This document shows positions 43,290-53,479 of a stretch of 64,000 bases of DNA, piece by piece. The notes below the pieces were generated by a model. That model searched no databases, was not told the origin of the DNA, and worked only from the letters and a program-made list of their open reading frames with translations. A program made the translations under genes and the position numbers. This DNA comes from Triatoma infestans (lineage: Eukaryota > Arthropoda > Insecta > Hemiptera > Reduviidae), in NCBI GenBank assembly GCA_011037195.1, contig JAAEAF010001513.1:62001-126000 (forward strand). The letters run 5' to 3'. The stretch's first letter is position 1; the number at the start of each line of letters is the position of its first letter.

Positions 43290-43615
43290 ATAAAATTTCC
43301 CGGACAATCATTCCAAGTAGTCCTTCATATTATTTGATACCACACAATGTCTAAAGAAAATCGTTGGAGCCGTTTTCTAAAATATCACAAAAACTGAAAA
43401 ACCGTTCAAAAAACGAACTTCCGGTCAATCGATTTTCTTCAAACTTGAAATTTTGACCACAGCTCATAGATACATAGACCATTCTCTAAAATCCACATTT
43501 TTGGACTTAGGTAACTTAAAACGTGTATAGCCGGTGAAAACTCGATACTGAAAATTTGACACGATCGCTTATCTACTTTCACTAGCAGTGAGAGAAAGTA
43601 AAAAAAAGAAGAGAG
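43290..43615 (-). repeat. Family A copy, reversed
   Basis: AGAAAATCGTTGGAGCCGTT, ACGAACTTCCGGTCAATCGA, TTTTTGGACTTAGGTAACTT, CCGGTGAAAACTCGATACTG and the palindrome CTTTCACTAGCAGTGAGAGA. Confidence 0.8.
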
Positions 43616-44050
43616 AAAATCGTTAAAACGCCCTCACTCTCTCTCTCTCACTTTCACCTATTCAATGTTATATAATTGTGCTAAAGCCGTACCTGGTCAG
43701 ATGTTAGTAAAGTAAACGCTCCATGTTGGGTGATAGTAGTGTGTTTGTTTATGTGTACGTGCATTTTCCAGAACCCATGAAATGTCTTTAGGCAGTTCTA
43801 TCGTAATACTCTTGCCGGTGCTACAAGCGCTTTTGGTGTTATACGTTCTCATACTTTATTCGCCTCACGTATGGCCAACAAAACGACGACCCTTACTCTT
43901 GGTAGTTTTAACAACAAACCCACACACACATACTAGGCACATGAGACTCAGAACTGTGGCTTAGAATAGGGAAGGATTCTAATAAGAGCGAGATAGAGAA
44001 TAAGAATGGAGTATTGTGGAGTTTAACATTGAGTGGATTTTACTGTTTTG

Positions 44051-44087
<37 letters not shown>

Positions 44088-44455
44088 CTGTGTGTGTGCG
44101 TGTGTGTGTGTCTGTATGTATGTATGTAGTTTTAGAGAAGGGGACAGGTTGCACTAGGATAACATGGTAACATCCTAGAGACGCTAAACTCCCGCTCTAA
44201 CCTTATCCTTAACCCCTAGATAACTTTAATGGCCGCACAGGGACTTGCCTGCTGGGTATATACCCTCCCAAAATACCCTTCTCCCTTTCCAGGTATATAT
44301 ATACCTTGGTTAATCTACTCGCTATGAAGGACGAACCATGGCTTTATAGAACATTCAGGACTAATATGAATGCATTACTCATTTCCTTCCTTTCCTCGAA
44401 TTAGTAACTTTAAGGCTGAATTATACTGTGTTTGATACATAATAAACAAGTCAAC
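43616..44455. other. Single-copy DNA, no firm gene
   Basis: An open frame at 43782-43964 begins with a hydrophobic run after a TTTTCCAG acceptor-like site, but it has no homology I can see. A TG/TA microsatellite lies at 44048-44130. Confidence 0.35.
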
Positions 44456-44459
44456 AAAA

Positions 44460-44530
44460 AAAAAACAAATCTGATTTGAAACATTCATGTGACTTTCTCC
44501 TACTGCAAGTCCTAGTTCTGGTGAACAAAT
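44460..44530 (-). repeat. Family A tail, reversed
   Basis: ATCTGATTTGAAACATTCAT, GTGACTTTCTCCTACTGCAA. Confidence 0.75.
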
Positions 44531-44639
44531 TTTCTCAAAAGTCAGTATGTTTAATGCAGCTTTAGTTTCTTGATTTCCAACAGGAAAATGGTATTGAAAT
44601 GTCATTAAAAAGGGAAGTCACTTTATATTTCATATCCCC

Positions 44640-44795
44640 TAAAACTTCCTAAAATTAATTTGTATGTTAAATAAAAGCCTTCTAAATGTATTTTATTGTG
44701 CCAAATTTATAGGAAAATCGTTAAAACATTTGCGAAGAAGTCGCGAATAAAAGAAACACTCACACGACTTTCTCTTACTCCAATTAATATACATA
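44640..44795 (-). repeat. Family A piece with tail, reversed
   Basis: TAATTTGTATGTTAAATAAA, AGGAAAATCGTTAAAACATT, and AAACACTCACACGACTTTCT with CTTACTCCAATTAAT. Confidence 0.7.
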
Positions 44796-44807
44796 ATTAT
44801 ATATAAA

Positions 44808-45060
44808 ATTAGATCTTGTGCCCGCGACTTCGTCCGCATCAAATTCGTACTTATATTATCTTTTTTTTCCACACAAACTTTGACATCGACTTTTACTCCC
44901 GTAGGTGTCGAATTTCGACATGAGTAAAAGGAATCTACTGTCCAAATTTCATGTTTCTAGATTCATTAGTTTTGGCTCTGCGTTGATCACACAGTCAGCC
45001 AGTCAGGACATTGGTCTTTATATGTGTGGAAGATAGAAGATAGACTACAAATTTCTTTGA
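44808..45060 (+). mobile_element. Dispersed arthropod 'CCCGCGACTTCGTCCGC' repeat
   Basis: Begins ATCTTGTGCCCGCGACTTCG with TCCGCATC, carries a nested hairpin (44890-44930) and ends with CACACAGTCAGCCAGTCAGG and TTTATATGTG. Sequences with this opening and this closing region are widespread in arthropod genomes and are usually taken as non-autonomous or 3'-end pieces of RTE-like or Helitron-like elements. Which of these applies cannot be decided here. It has no coding content. Confidence 0.55.
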
Positions 45061-45086
45061 TCTTTCGTTTTATTCAACAGAATAGT

Positions 45087-45097
45087 AGATAACTAAC

Positions 45098-45101
<4 letters not shown>
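45087..45101 (+). repeat. Left target duplication of (TAA)n-tailed LINE
   Basis: AGATAACTAACTATA, matching 45813-45827 at 14 of 15 positions. Confidence 0.7.
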
Positions 45102-45137
<36 letters not shown>

Positions 45138-45812
45138 TTTTATTTAAAAATTTTACATTCAGAAAGATTATTACATAATATTTACAGCTTGGAATTATAT
45201 CCGTCAGCCGGAGAAAGATGTTACAAACATTTTATCAAAAATACTATTCCTTTAATAAAAGATATTTTCTTGTTTACTGTAATACATGAGAAAAAAAAAT
45301 ATTCATACTGCAAATAAAATAAAAAATACATAAATACAAAATACTGAAAAAGTAAAAACTATTCTGAAACTTTACATTACTATACAATATTAAAATTAAT
45401 GATGAAAAGGTTACTGAGAAATATTAATAGAACAAATTAAGTGAAAAATTGAAGAAACAAAGACGAGTTTTCCCGTGGAAAACAAACCAAAACAAAAATT
45501 ATAATTTATATAATAAAATATAATATAATAAAAAACACAAGTCAAAAGTTAAATTCCTGCACAAGCTGGTGCCGATACTGCCCGGCAGATTGAGCAAAAT
45601 TAATAAGCCCCTTACAGTTACAAGCATTAAGAAGGGCCTGCAAAGAGTGCAAAGTTAGTAAACGTACTCCGAGGTAACGTAAACGAAATTCTGCAAGAAT
45701 AGGGCAAACTGCTAAAAAATGTACAATATCCTCCCTAGTATTGAGGTTACATAAGGAACATCTCTTTCTTATCTCCTCCTTATCCAATTTAAATATAATA
45801 ATTTACCCCTCA
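45102..45812 (-). mobile_element. LINE copy, 5'-truncated, (TAA)n tail
   Basis: A 711-bp minus-strand insertion bounded by a 15-bp duplication with one mismatch. The 3' end is a run of about twelve TTA/TAA triplets (45100-45136), as in I-clade elements; the 5' end is truncated inside the last coding part. The coding remnant is in the next entry, followed by about 440 bp of AT-rich 3' UTR. Confidence 0.8.
45542..45787 (-). pseudogene. LINE pol C-terminus with Cys/His knuckle
   Basis: 81 codons open to a stop at 45542. RKRCSLCNLNTREDIVHFLA with VCPILAEFRLRYLG contains C-x2-C-x8-H-x4-C, the knuckle that closes the pol protein of many hemipteran and other insect LINEs. The sequence is clean with no internal lesion, fitting a fairly young truncated copy. 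Confidence 0.75.
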
Positions 45813-46014
45813 AGATATCTAACTATATACTCGTCATATTAATAAACATTAGAAGGAATGCTAGAATTCCAAATTTGAACTATGGTTCGTTCTATGTTTT
45901 GGCGTGCTCGTCCATTCTCTATCCGCTTAGATTAGTAGGTTAGTATTTATACCCCCACCACAACCTCTATATTAATGATGGGACAAATTAGCAAAATGTA
46001 AAGTTTAATGAAAA

Positions 46015-46092
46015 TTTGTCACTGTTTATAATAATTGTATTAACTGGAGTAAGAGAAAGTCGTGTGAGTGTTTCACACCAGATTTTTTTTAA
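46015..46092 (+). repeat. Family A tail
   Basis: AACTGGAGTAAGAGAAAGTC, GTGTGAGTGTTTCACACCAG, ATTTTTTTT: the family's tail in its most typical form. Confidence 0.9.
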
Positions 46093-46197
46093 ATTCATTA
46101 AATTGAACTAAAAAATCAACAAGAAAGCTGAAAAAAATTATTTTTATGAGAATATTGCAGAAGATAAATAAATAAATAAATGAATCCAAGTTGACTT

Positions 46198-46268
46198 ACA
46201 CTAAGAATGACATCATTCTTAGTGTTGGAGATGGGAAAGAGCAAGCAAAAAGTGTACAAGTACACTTT
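46198..46268. other. Two adjacent perfect palindromes
   Basis: ACACTAAGAATGA and TCATTCTTAGTGT are 13-base arms with a 2-base centre (46198-46225). Twenty-three bases on, AAAGTGTAC and GTACACTTT are 9-base arms, also with a 2-base centre (46249-46268). They lie in a 250-bp single-copy insert between family A pieces, in an open frame of 68 codons without known domain. Function unknown. Confidence 0.7.
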
Positions 46269-46677
46269 ATGTGTTCACACTTGTTTAGCCATGAAGTGAT
46301 ATTGGACTGCTTACAAGGGAGTGGGGGCCCTTCTAATTTACGCTTAATCGAGCAAAAAATATTGCAACTTCTTTTCAAGATATTTATTCCTTTATAGTGT
46401 TCTATACATCCTATACATAGCATAAGTTAAAGCTCTTTAATATCATAATAATTCTGTTCATTTTTTACAAAAAAAAAGTCATTTTTTATAGGTGCATTTG
46501 CTTTGGTTATCCATTGTGACGGGTGACATATAATAAATAGGATTACTAAGTCGATCTCTGTGATTTATTTCAAGAATTGTCTGTTTATAGCCAAAAATAT
46601 TTTCTCCCTAAACATTTTTTACGAAAATAGCCACAAAAAAAGCATCAAACTATCACAGCCAATTTAGCTCAATTTTC

Positions 46678-47160
46678 ACTTTCTCTTACTGCTGTTAAGA
46701 AAAATTATATTGCGAAATAATATAGCGCTATCAAATTTTCGATAAAAAAATTCTCCGGCAATATATATTCTAAGGTGCCCTGAATACGAAAAGAAAGAGT
46801 TATTAACTCATAATCTTTACATTATATATGTTAGTATGAACCGAATTATATCAAAAACAAAAATTCACAGAAAGCTGAATCTATATATTTCTGTTAGGTA
46901 CGACCATCGGAGCTGACATGAAGGTTTCCGTGGCCAATTTCTATGAAAGACATTTAAGTTTCCGGGTTAAGGCCGCGTCTGTGGTCCATACTAGACTATA
47001 TTGCAATGGGCTTCTTCAGGGTCGTGTTACCTTGAACGCTACGGCGTTCTGGTCATTCAGGGTGAAACATCGGTTTCTAGCAAACCACTGACGCGATCTC
47101 AATCCGGAAAATTAAGTAACTGTCATGAAGGTTTCGGCCAAAAATCCGACAACAGATAGT
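46678..47160 (+). repeat. Family A copy with foreign insert
   Basis: Head CTTTCTCTTACTGCTGTTAA, TATCAAATTTTCGATAAAAA and AGGTGCCCTGAATACGAAAA, then AGGTACGACCATCGGAGCTG. At about 46970-47110 a less AT-rich unrelated block (GGCCGCGTCTGTGGTCCATA) interrupts it, after which GTCATGAAGGTTTCGGCCAA repeats the phrase found just before the block, probably a target duplication around GACATGAAGGTTTC. Confidence 0.6.
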
Positions 47161-47199
47161 CAACGTAACTGAATGTTTCTTTTTAGAACAACAGATTGT

Positions 47200-48310
47200 T
47201 TATTTGGGGGGGGGGGGCAAACTGTGTTGTGGAACAGTCACAGTGACTCCCACTTACTATATATACATCTTACAGTCAAATTGGACAATTTTTCTTAAAA
47301 GTCAGGGGTTCTTACTGAATATTAAGTTCGGTCATCTCCAACAGACGGTATATATCTACGTATATACGTAACAGAAATGCCTCAAAATCTTCCATAAATA
47401 CATTTTTACGAGGAAACATTTCAAACAAAAGTGAAAGGTTTTTTTCATGTGTCTAGTAACTATAAATTTATGAATAAAGAAACCTTTAGAACTATATTCG
47501 TGAAAACCGGTAAATCTGGAAAAATAAAAATCATTCTATGAAACCACAATTCCCTTCAGTTTAACTGAATTATACAACAAATCGGGTGTTTATCTGATAT
47601 ATTGTTTAAGGGATACCTAAATTTTTATAATTAAGGTCACATAAGATAATAATTTTTCCTAAAAAGAATAATCCAAATAAAAGTGATAGACCTATATGTA
47701 TGTAGTTATCATGCAAGTTTATATATAGAAGAAGGAAAAATTCAATTTTCTTTTTCCTATAGGTATGTAATATAATGCATTAAAGAAAAGGTGGGGAGCG
47801 CCTGTCTGCGGCAATCCAGTTTTGCATAGACAGTATGACCTACATGCATTTTGCAAGATAACATGTTTATTTCATCGTCAAATAATATGACTCACAATAA
47901 CCATACGTACACACTCACACAACATAAGTCATATGCAGATTGTCTTTTCATTTCTTGTTGTTATTTTCAGAAAAAAAAAATTATTTTAATTTAATAAATT
48001 AACAACATAAAATATAAATAAAAATTTTGTGGGTAACAATCAGATACACGATTTTCTCTTAATGCAATATACTTATACAGTTATAAATTACAATTTATTT
48101 TTTTTCAAAATTTTTCATTCGCTTATTATATTTATGTTTAGTTGTGTTTAATGTTATATGAATCGGAGAATCTAAACTTTAATAAAACCACTTTTTTGAG
48201 TAAAGCCTGCCTAATCTTACCCCTCACCCCCAAAACTCCCCCAAATGAACCTTCTCGGAAGAAGTTTCAAACAGTATGTAGTAATTTTTCCGGCTTTGTT
48301 TGGAAAATGA
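47200..48310 (-). repeat. Family A pieces, reversed
   Basis: A run of ten G at 47208-47218, then AAACATTTCAAACAAAAGTG, AAAGTGATAGACCTATATGT, CGATTTTCTCTTAATGCAAT, and at 48160-48300 ACTTTAATAAAACCACTTTT with GAACCTTCTCGGAAGAAGTT. The copy is patchy and probably composite. Confidence 0.55.
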
Positions 48311-48552
48311 ACTTTTTTTTACAGCCTTATTTTCTTTTTATTGTTATAATATGTTATACATTTAGTTTTTTTTGACGTTACACGCCATTTTCAAAGGATA
48401 ACAATGTTATACATCTGAAAAAAAATTGTTTACAAAGTATAATGAAAATATGTAATTATAAAGAAATATATATTAATTGAATTTACTTGTCCACAAATTG
48501 TTAATACCAATCTTATATTGTTTTATTTATTGTAGTTTTTTGTGCTATTGCT
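48311..48552. other. AT-rich spacer
   Basis: No feature recognised. Confidence 0.4.
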
Positions 48553-48562
48553 TTGTTCGGTG

Positions 48563-48626
48563 CGTATTATACAGTATATTATACAGTATATTATACAGTA
48601 TATTATACAGTATATTATACAGTATA
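48563..48626 (+). repeat. 12-bp tandem repeat (ATTATACAGTAT)
   Basis: Five near-perfect copies of ATTATACAGTAT. Being a multiple of three it gives a spurious TVYY-repeat frame. Confidence 0.9.
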
Positions 48627-48748
48627 CTTTAGTTGGAAAATATTTTCCTCCTTTATTTATACATTATATGTAGAGTTAAGTAACGGTATGTTACTTTTTA
48701 AAACTCCTGTACGATTGTTATTAATCTGCGTCAATATTTGTACATAAA

Positions 48749-50332
48749 CTTTTTTTTCTTTTTTATACAATCTTCTTGTTATTCGTAATGTATAAATGTA
48801 TTGCTATGAAAGTGCACCACGTGTATCTTTAAATTTACTAACGGCTTAATGATTGTTCAATTTTAGCTTCTTTTTTATAAATTTGGATATCTTTTAAAGG
48901 CCTGTGTGGGAGTTTTTAATTTATTAAGATTTGTTTATCATTATTATATATATGTTAAATTTAACCAAATTTGTGTTACTTACTGTACTGTGAGTTGTAC
49001 GTAGCTATTAGCAAGATGGTAGGCAACTGGTTTGAAATGGCTTTATTTTAAAAGTAGAATACTGTATTAAAGTTAAGTTTTGGGTGTTATAAATTGGTTG
49101 TATTTAAATTGGAAAATTTAATTTAATACTATGAAAAATTCTGATAATATTTTTCTGATAATGTTTTTTTATTTGTTATTATTAATTATAATTACATTTG
49201 ATTAAATGAACGAGATATGCTGACACTAATATAATGTAGCTAAGTTTACGCTAACTGCACTGGACTTTATAATGAAAATTATAGAATGAATGGTGAGAAG
49301 AGATATGACACGATGCGACGACTGGTGTTCAGTTGTATGGTTGTATGTGATATATAGATTTTTTTAGATAGATTCCCACTGGCTTATATACATACGTTCT
49401 CCCACTCTAGCCTGCCTAAGTCAGAGAGTAGTCTCTGTAAACCAGAGAGGGCCTCTCTTCTCTCTGCTGGATGCTATTACATATTTTAATGTTTTTTATT
49501 TGTATATATATATATCTTTTTTGTATTATATTATGTATGTTTTAGAAAATATTATTTGAGTGTGATTAGTAATTGTGTGTTAGGTTAAAGAGGTGTAGAT
49601 TAATCCATGATAGTGTTACATATAAGGTTTTAAAACATTTAACAGATTGGGAAACATTTTTACTTGTGTAGCATTTTTACGGTCGTTGACAATTTTGTTG
49701 AGATTCAGATAAATATACTCGTATATTGCTTCTAACATTTTTCGTTCGTTTTTAAAATTTTTTTTAAACTATTACTGTTGCATCGTGAAATTTAAATTCG
49801 TGGTTAGTGATTTTATGATGTTTTATGAGCGATGTTTCAGTGTTATTTTTGTATTTTATTGATTTTCTGTGTCGATCAATTCTAGTCTTTGGGAAGTTTT
49901 TTGTATGTCCTAGATATTGAAGCTCACATTCGCAAGGAATGGAATATATCATTACTGTTTATTATGGGTCATATTATGTTTATTATGAGTCATTCACAGT
50001 ATTCTACTTTTAAAATAAAGCCATTTCAAGCCAGTTGCCTACCAACTTGCTATAGCTAGATACAACTCACAGTACAGTAAGTAACATAAATTTGGTTAAA
50101 TTTAACATACGAGTATATATAATAATAATTAACAAATATTAATGATTAATGATTAAACAAATATAAAAACTCCCAAACAGGGCTTCAAAAGATATCCAAA
50201 TTTATAAAAAGAAGCTAAAATTGAACAAATTAAGCCGTTAGTAAATTTAAAGAAACACGTGATGCGCTTTCATAGCAATACATTAATATACATTACGAAT
50301 AACAAGAAGATTGTATAAAAAAGAAAAAAAAT
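48749..50332 (-). mobile_element. Penelope-like element relic with inverted 0.3-kb arms
   Basis: Left arm 48749-49065 and right arm 49996-50332 are reverse complements over about 320 bases, with scattered indels; shared landmarks are TACAATCTTCTTGTTATTCG (left) and AAGCCATTTCAAGCCAGTTG (right, CAACTGGTTTGAAATGGCTT on the left). Between them lies a GIY-YIG-like endonuclease remnant on the minus strand. Penelope-like elements carry a C-terminal GIY-YIG domain and often leave copies of their long terminal repeat in inverted orientation. The RT itself is not present. Confidence 0.75.
49764..49952 (-). pseudogene. GIY-YIG endonuclease remnant (Penelope-like)
   Basis: 62 codons: MIYSIPCECELQYLGHTKNF, then PKTRIDRHRKSIKYKNN, followed by LIKHHKITNHEF. 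It fits the Penelope GIY-YIG pattern 'GVY.I.C.C...Y+GQT.R....R...H......N......+..H....H.F'. The paired Cys (IPCEC) typical of the Penelope version, the central Arg (TRIDRH) and the following His are present. The initial G of GIY and the RT upstream are missing; a stop lies three codons before the Met. Confidence 0.7.
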
Positions 50333-50339
50333 TGCTATT

Positions 50340-50560
50340 CCCTCCAAAAATCAGTTTTCCTGCTAAAAAAACTTTTGGAAATCAAATGTTAGTCAAATGT
50401 AATCTTTAATTGTTTTGATAGAATTAGAAAATTAAAGAAAATCGTATTCGTTTCCGAGAAAATGTGAAAAATGAAAAACTATTCATTCACACTTCTGGTT
50501 GATGAATTTTGATCATAATCTCTTCTTGTCGGACCCAAAACTGAATATCACTTTGGAACT
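50340..50560 (-). repeat. Family A copy, reversed
   Basis: AATCAGTTTTCCTGCTAAAA, AAAGAAAATCGTATTCGTTT, CACTTCTGGTTGATGAATTT, AACTGAATATCACTTTGGAA. It abuts the right arm of the Penelope relic, which probably inserted into it. Confidence 0.7.
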
Positions 50561-51190
50561 GACTGAATTTTTTTTTCTTTTTAACAATCTTCCGTAAATG
50601 GAAAGTTAAAAACAAAAATAAAATAAAATAAATAAAGTTGCATAAAACACGTAGCCTTTATTAGTAACAAATGAAAAACATAAAATGGTTACATATTTTG
50701 TCTCCCCAAAGGAGATCGGGCGAGATATGGTACATTAAAGTTTGAGGAAAGTTTCCAATATATTGAAGTTGCAGCTTATAGAGATTCTGGGTAACCTAGC
50801 AACCCTAATTATCTTGGTCTCCACGTGTTTAATAAACCCCATCTAATTGGTATGAATATATAATAATATGCTCCGAATAAATATACCAGTTAAGTACAGA
50901 TTTTACTTCAATGAAGTTATTAAATAGTTTTTGTGAATTTTGTTTTGTAGCTAAACTTGTATATTAAAATTTCCTCGTACAGATTCAGAAAAATTGTGCG
51001 AAACTAGAAGGAAACTAAGAATAACTTTCCGAAATTATGGAAAATATCTGTAAAAAGATACGCCAAATTTTATGTCAAATAAAAAGTAGAAAATAATTTC
51101 AATTAAAAAATAATATTGTCTGATCAAGAAATAAAATGAACATCTGGAGGCACTCAGCCAGTAAATACAACAGAGAAAGAATTAAAAATT
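50561..51190. other. AT-rich DNA, no gene
   Basis: No coding or repeat content recognised. Confidence 0.4.
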
Positions 51191-51194
51191 ATAT

Positions 51195-51471
51195 CATTAG
51201 AAGATTAATGAATGTGGGAAAATATAAACCTCCTAGAGGTAAGAGAGAAGCAGAGACTGCCTAGACACGTCAAGAGAATGACGGACGCAGTAGGGTTACC
51301 AAAAGAGAATTTTTGGCATGGGAAATAAAAGGAAGAAGAAAAAGGAGAAAACCTAAAAGGAAATGGATTGGGTATGTTCAAGAGAGCGAACAGCAAGCCT
51401 TGGACAGAAGTGAATGGAAGGAGTTGATCGAACACTTTAAGATTAAGGAGCCCCACTTAATGCTGGAATAA
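51195..51471 (+). pseudogene. LINE C-terminal fragment (post-RT)
   Basis: RLPRHVKRMTDAVGLPK, a frameshift near 51315, then AWEIKGRRKRRKPKRKWIGY and ALDRSEWKELIEHFKI to TAA 51469-51471. The model is the 'RWLGHV.RM....P.K.L.....G.R.RGRPK.RW.D.V..D......W' tail of RTE-like and related arthropod LINEs. Only the last 90 residues remain. Confidence 0.6.
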
Positions 51472-51524
51472 TGCTTAAAGGGTAAATGTTGAGACTTAAG
51501 TAAAACTTGAATCTTCTTAAAAAC

Positions 51525-51800
51525 AGCTTTTCCTGAAAATTATTTCAAATAAAAGTAATAAATTTAGTTAATGCAATTAGCATTCCAATAAAAATTGTTT
51601 GGAACGATTTTTGGGAAAATCTCGGAAAACTGGAAGATCTATCCGGTAAAATTGTACTTCCGGTTAAACGATTTTCTTTAAACAATACTGGCATATCTAT
51701 TTATTGGACTTTAATATAATACGGATGGTAAAGTCGTAAATTCTAATGAAATGACTCCTCAGAAAAAAATTGTAACGTTTTAGCCCACCCCAGAATTGCT
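51525..51800 (-). repeat. Family A copy, reversed
   Basis: CTTTTCCTGAAAATTATTTC, AAATAAAAGTAATAAATTTA, CTTCCGGTTAAACGATTTTC. Confidence 0.75.
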
Positions 51801-51819
51801 CAAAAATCATTTTTAATTT

Positions 51820-52384
51820 TTCTTACTGTTTTGTTTAGTATTGTGATACTGTAAAAATTTTCAAAATTGAGTTTTCACTGGACATATATATTTTGAGGTC
51901 CCTTGAGTTCGAATTTTTTTCCCAGAGAATGGTCTATATCAGTTTGTTTCTCTGTGTCTGAAAACAAAATATCTCTCAAAATAAAAATTGCCGGAAGTTC
52001 CAACTTGGTATTTAGTTCCAAGCTCCACCACCGCATCTGACTCCAAGCTTTCAAGCAAAAATCTATCAACCGGAACTGCGACTTTACTGAATATTTTTAT
52101 TTTGTTTTTCGCTATTTTCTTCAAACTTCGTATGCTACCTATCACTTTTATTTGAAACTTTCAGGAAAATTAATACTTTAGAGGTTCTAAGGGAAAAGCG
52201 TTATGCTTTCAAGTATCACATCAATAGAATGTATTGATACCTGTATAATGTAAATACACATTAGAAGAATTGATTGATTCAAAATTTGAAGAAATCGGTT
52301 AAGCAGAAGTGCGATTTTACAGAATAGGTTTATGTTGTTTGGAAATCTGATGAGAAACACAATATTTTCTCTTACTGCTGGTAA
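51820..52384 (+). repeat. Family A copy, target of LINE insertion
   Basis: TTTTTCTTACTGTTTTGTTT, AATTGAGTTTTCACTGGACA, TTTGAGGTCCCTTGAGTTCG, CTATCAACCGGAACTGCGAC, GAAATCGGTTAAGCAGAAGT, then AATATTTTCTCTTACTGCTG, i.e. the next head palindrome, cut by the LINE. Confidence 0.8.
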
Positions 52385-52395
52385 TACAATTATAA
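52385..52395 (+). repeat. Left target duplication of poly(A) LINE
   Basis: TACAATTATAA, identical to 53345-53355. Confidence 0.8.
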
Positions 52396-53344
52396 AATCT
52401 CACGCCGCTCCACCAGTGGTGGAAAGGGTGGCGAAGGGAGCCCTCCTCAGAATCTCTAGGGAGGGTGTGGGGGGACATGGGCTAAGCTCTAGGAAGCGAA
52501 CGTTTCCTTCTGTTGGCTCCCTCCCCTGGAACTTTCCTAGAGATAGTATGACTAAGAAATATAGCTTCGTTAGGAATTTTTCTACGAAGCTAAGTACGAA
52601 AAGGGAGTGCAGCGAAGGATCCGCCCTGGATAGTATTAGCAAGCATGCCACTAAGTGGTATACAGATGGGTCTAAGACCCTCGAAGGAACTGGGGCAGGA
52701 GTGATCCCATGGGTAGGTTTTCCAGCATCTTTCAGGCGGAAATTCACGCTATTGGAAGGTGCGTTCAGCTGAACCTTGATCGAGGATATCGGAATCAGGA
52801 GATAGTTATCCTATCCGATAGTCAGGCGGCCATTAAAGCACTGAGTTCTTATGTAATCAGTTCTAAAATGGTATGGGAATGCCTAGGTAAGCTTAATGAC
52901 CTAGGCAGAAGAAATAAAGTTACCCTACATTGGGTGCCGGGACATGTTGGCGTGGAGGGTAATGAGGTAGCCGACACCCTGGCAAAAGAAGGCGCTGTAT
53001 CTTCTCTTATTGGGCCAGAGCCCTTTTGTGGAGTCAGCGACCAAGTATTTTTAGAAGAAATCAAGAAGGAGGAGGTGGCGGAAAGAGCTCGTATCTGGAA
53101 CACCATCCCGGGACTGAGGCAGGCCAAGGTCTGTCTGGGTGGCTACCCAGAAAAGGTCGAAAGCCTGCATCAGTCTGAGTAAGAATAGGATCCGTAAACC
53201 TTCCAGGATTTTGGGATTCCTTAGGGAGCTCAACCTGGAGAGGGTGCTAGATGAGCTAGCTTATCTTGGGCACCAGAGGGGGGGTACAATAGATCAAACA
53301 AAAATGGTCGCGGTACAGAACCCTCAAAAAAAAAAAAAAAAAAT
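52396..53344 (+). mobile_element. RNase H-bearing LINE, 5'-truncated, poly(A) tail
   Basis: A 949-bp insertion with an exact 11-bp duplication and about 19 A residues at the 3' end (53325-53343). It begins just upstream of the RNase H domain and keeps that domain nearly whole. The GPEP motif links it to the minus-strand relic at 24.7-25.5 kb. It inserted at a family A head palindrome. Confidence 0.85.
52560..53182 (+). pseudogene. LINE RNase H domain with one frameshift
   Basis: The first frame gives ATKWYTDGSKTLEGTGAGV, holding the first catalytic Asp (TDGS). A frameshift at about 52710 leads to the second frame: FQAEIHAIGRCVQLNL (catalytic Glu), ILSDSQAAIKALSS (third Asp), and VTLHWVPGHVGVEGNEVADT with LAKEGA (HWVPGH and final Asp). 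All four acidic RNase H positions are thus visible. The protein continues to GLRQAKVCLGGY, but the usual Cys/His knuckle is missing or out of frame. Inactive because of the frameshift and truncation. Confidence 0.8.
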
Positions 53345-53355
53345 TACAATTATAA
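53345..53355 (+). repeat. Right target duplication of poly(A) LINE
   Basis: TACAATTATAA, directly after the A-run. Confidence 0.8.
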
Positions 53356-53479
53356 TATATAAAATGATAAATTTGCTTTAAATTTCAAAATGTACTCGTT
53401 TGTCCCCTTATATGAATATAGAGGTTTGTTGGGCGACAAGTACCTAGTCAGGCAGGTAGAGTTTGATTTCATTGCAGTC

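Noticed and set aside
43782..43964. Possible first exon with hydrophobic N-terminus (MSLGSSIVILLPVLQALLVL)
   Set aside because: It has an acceptor-like TTTTCCAG upstream, but no domain or credible donor, and the frame runs into a CA microsatellite.
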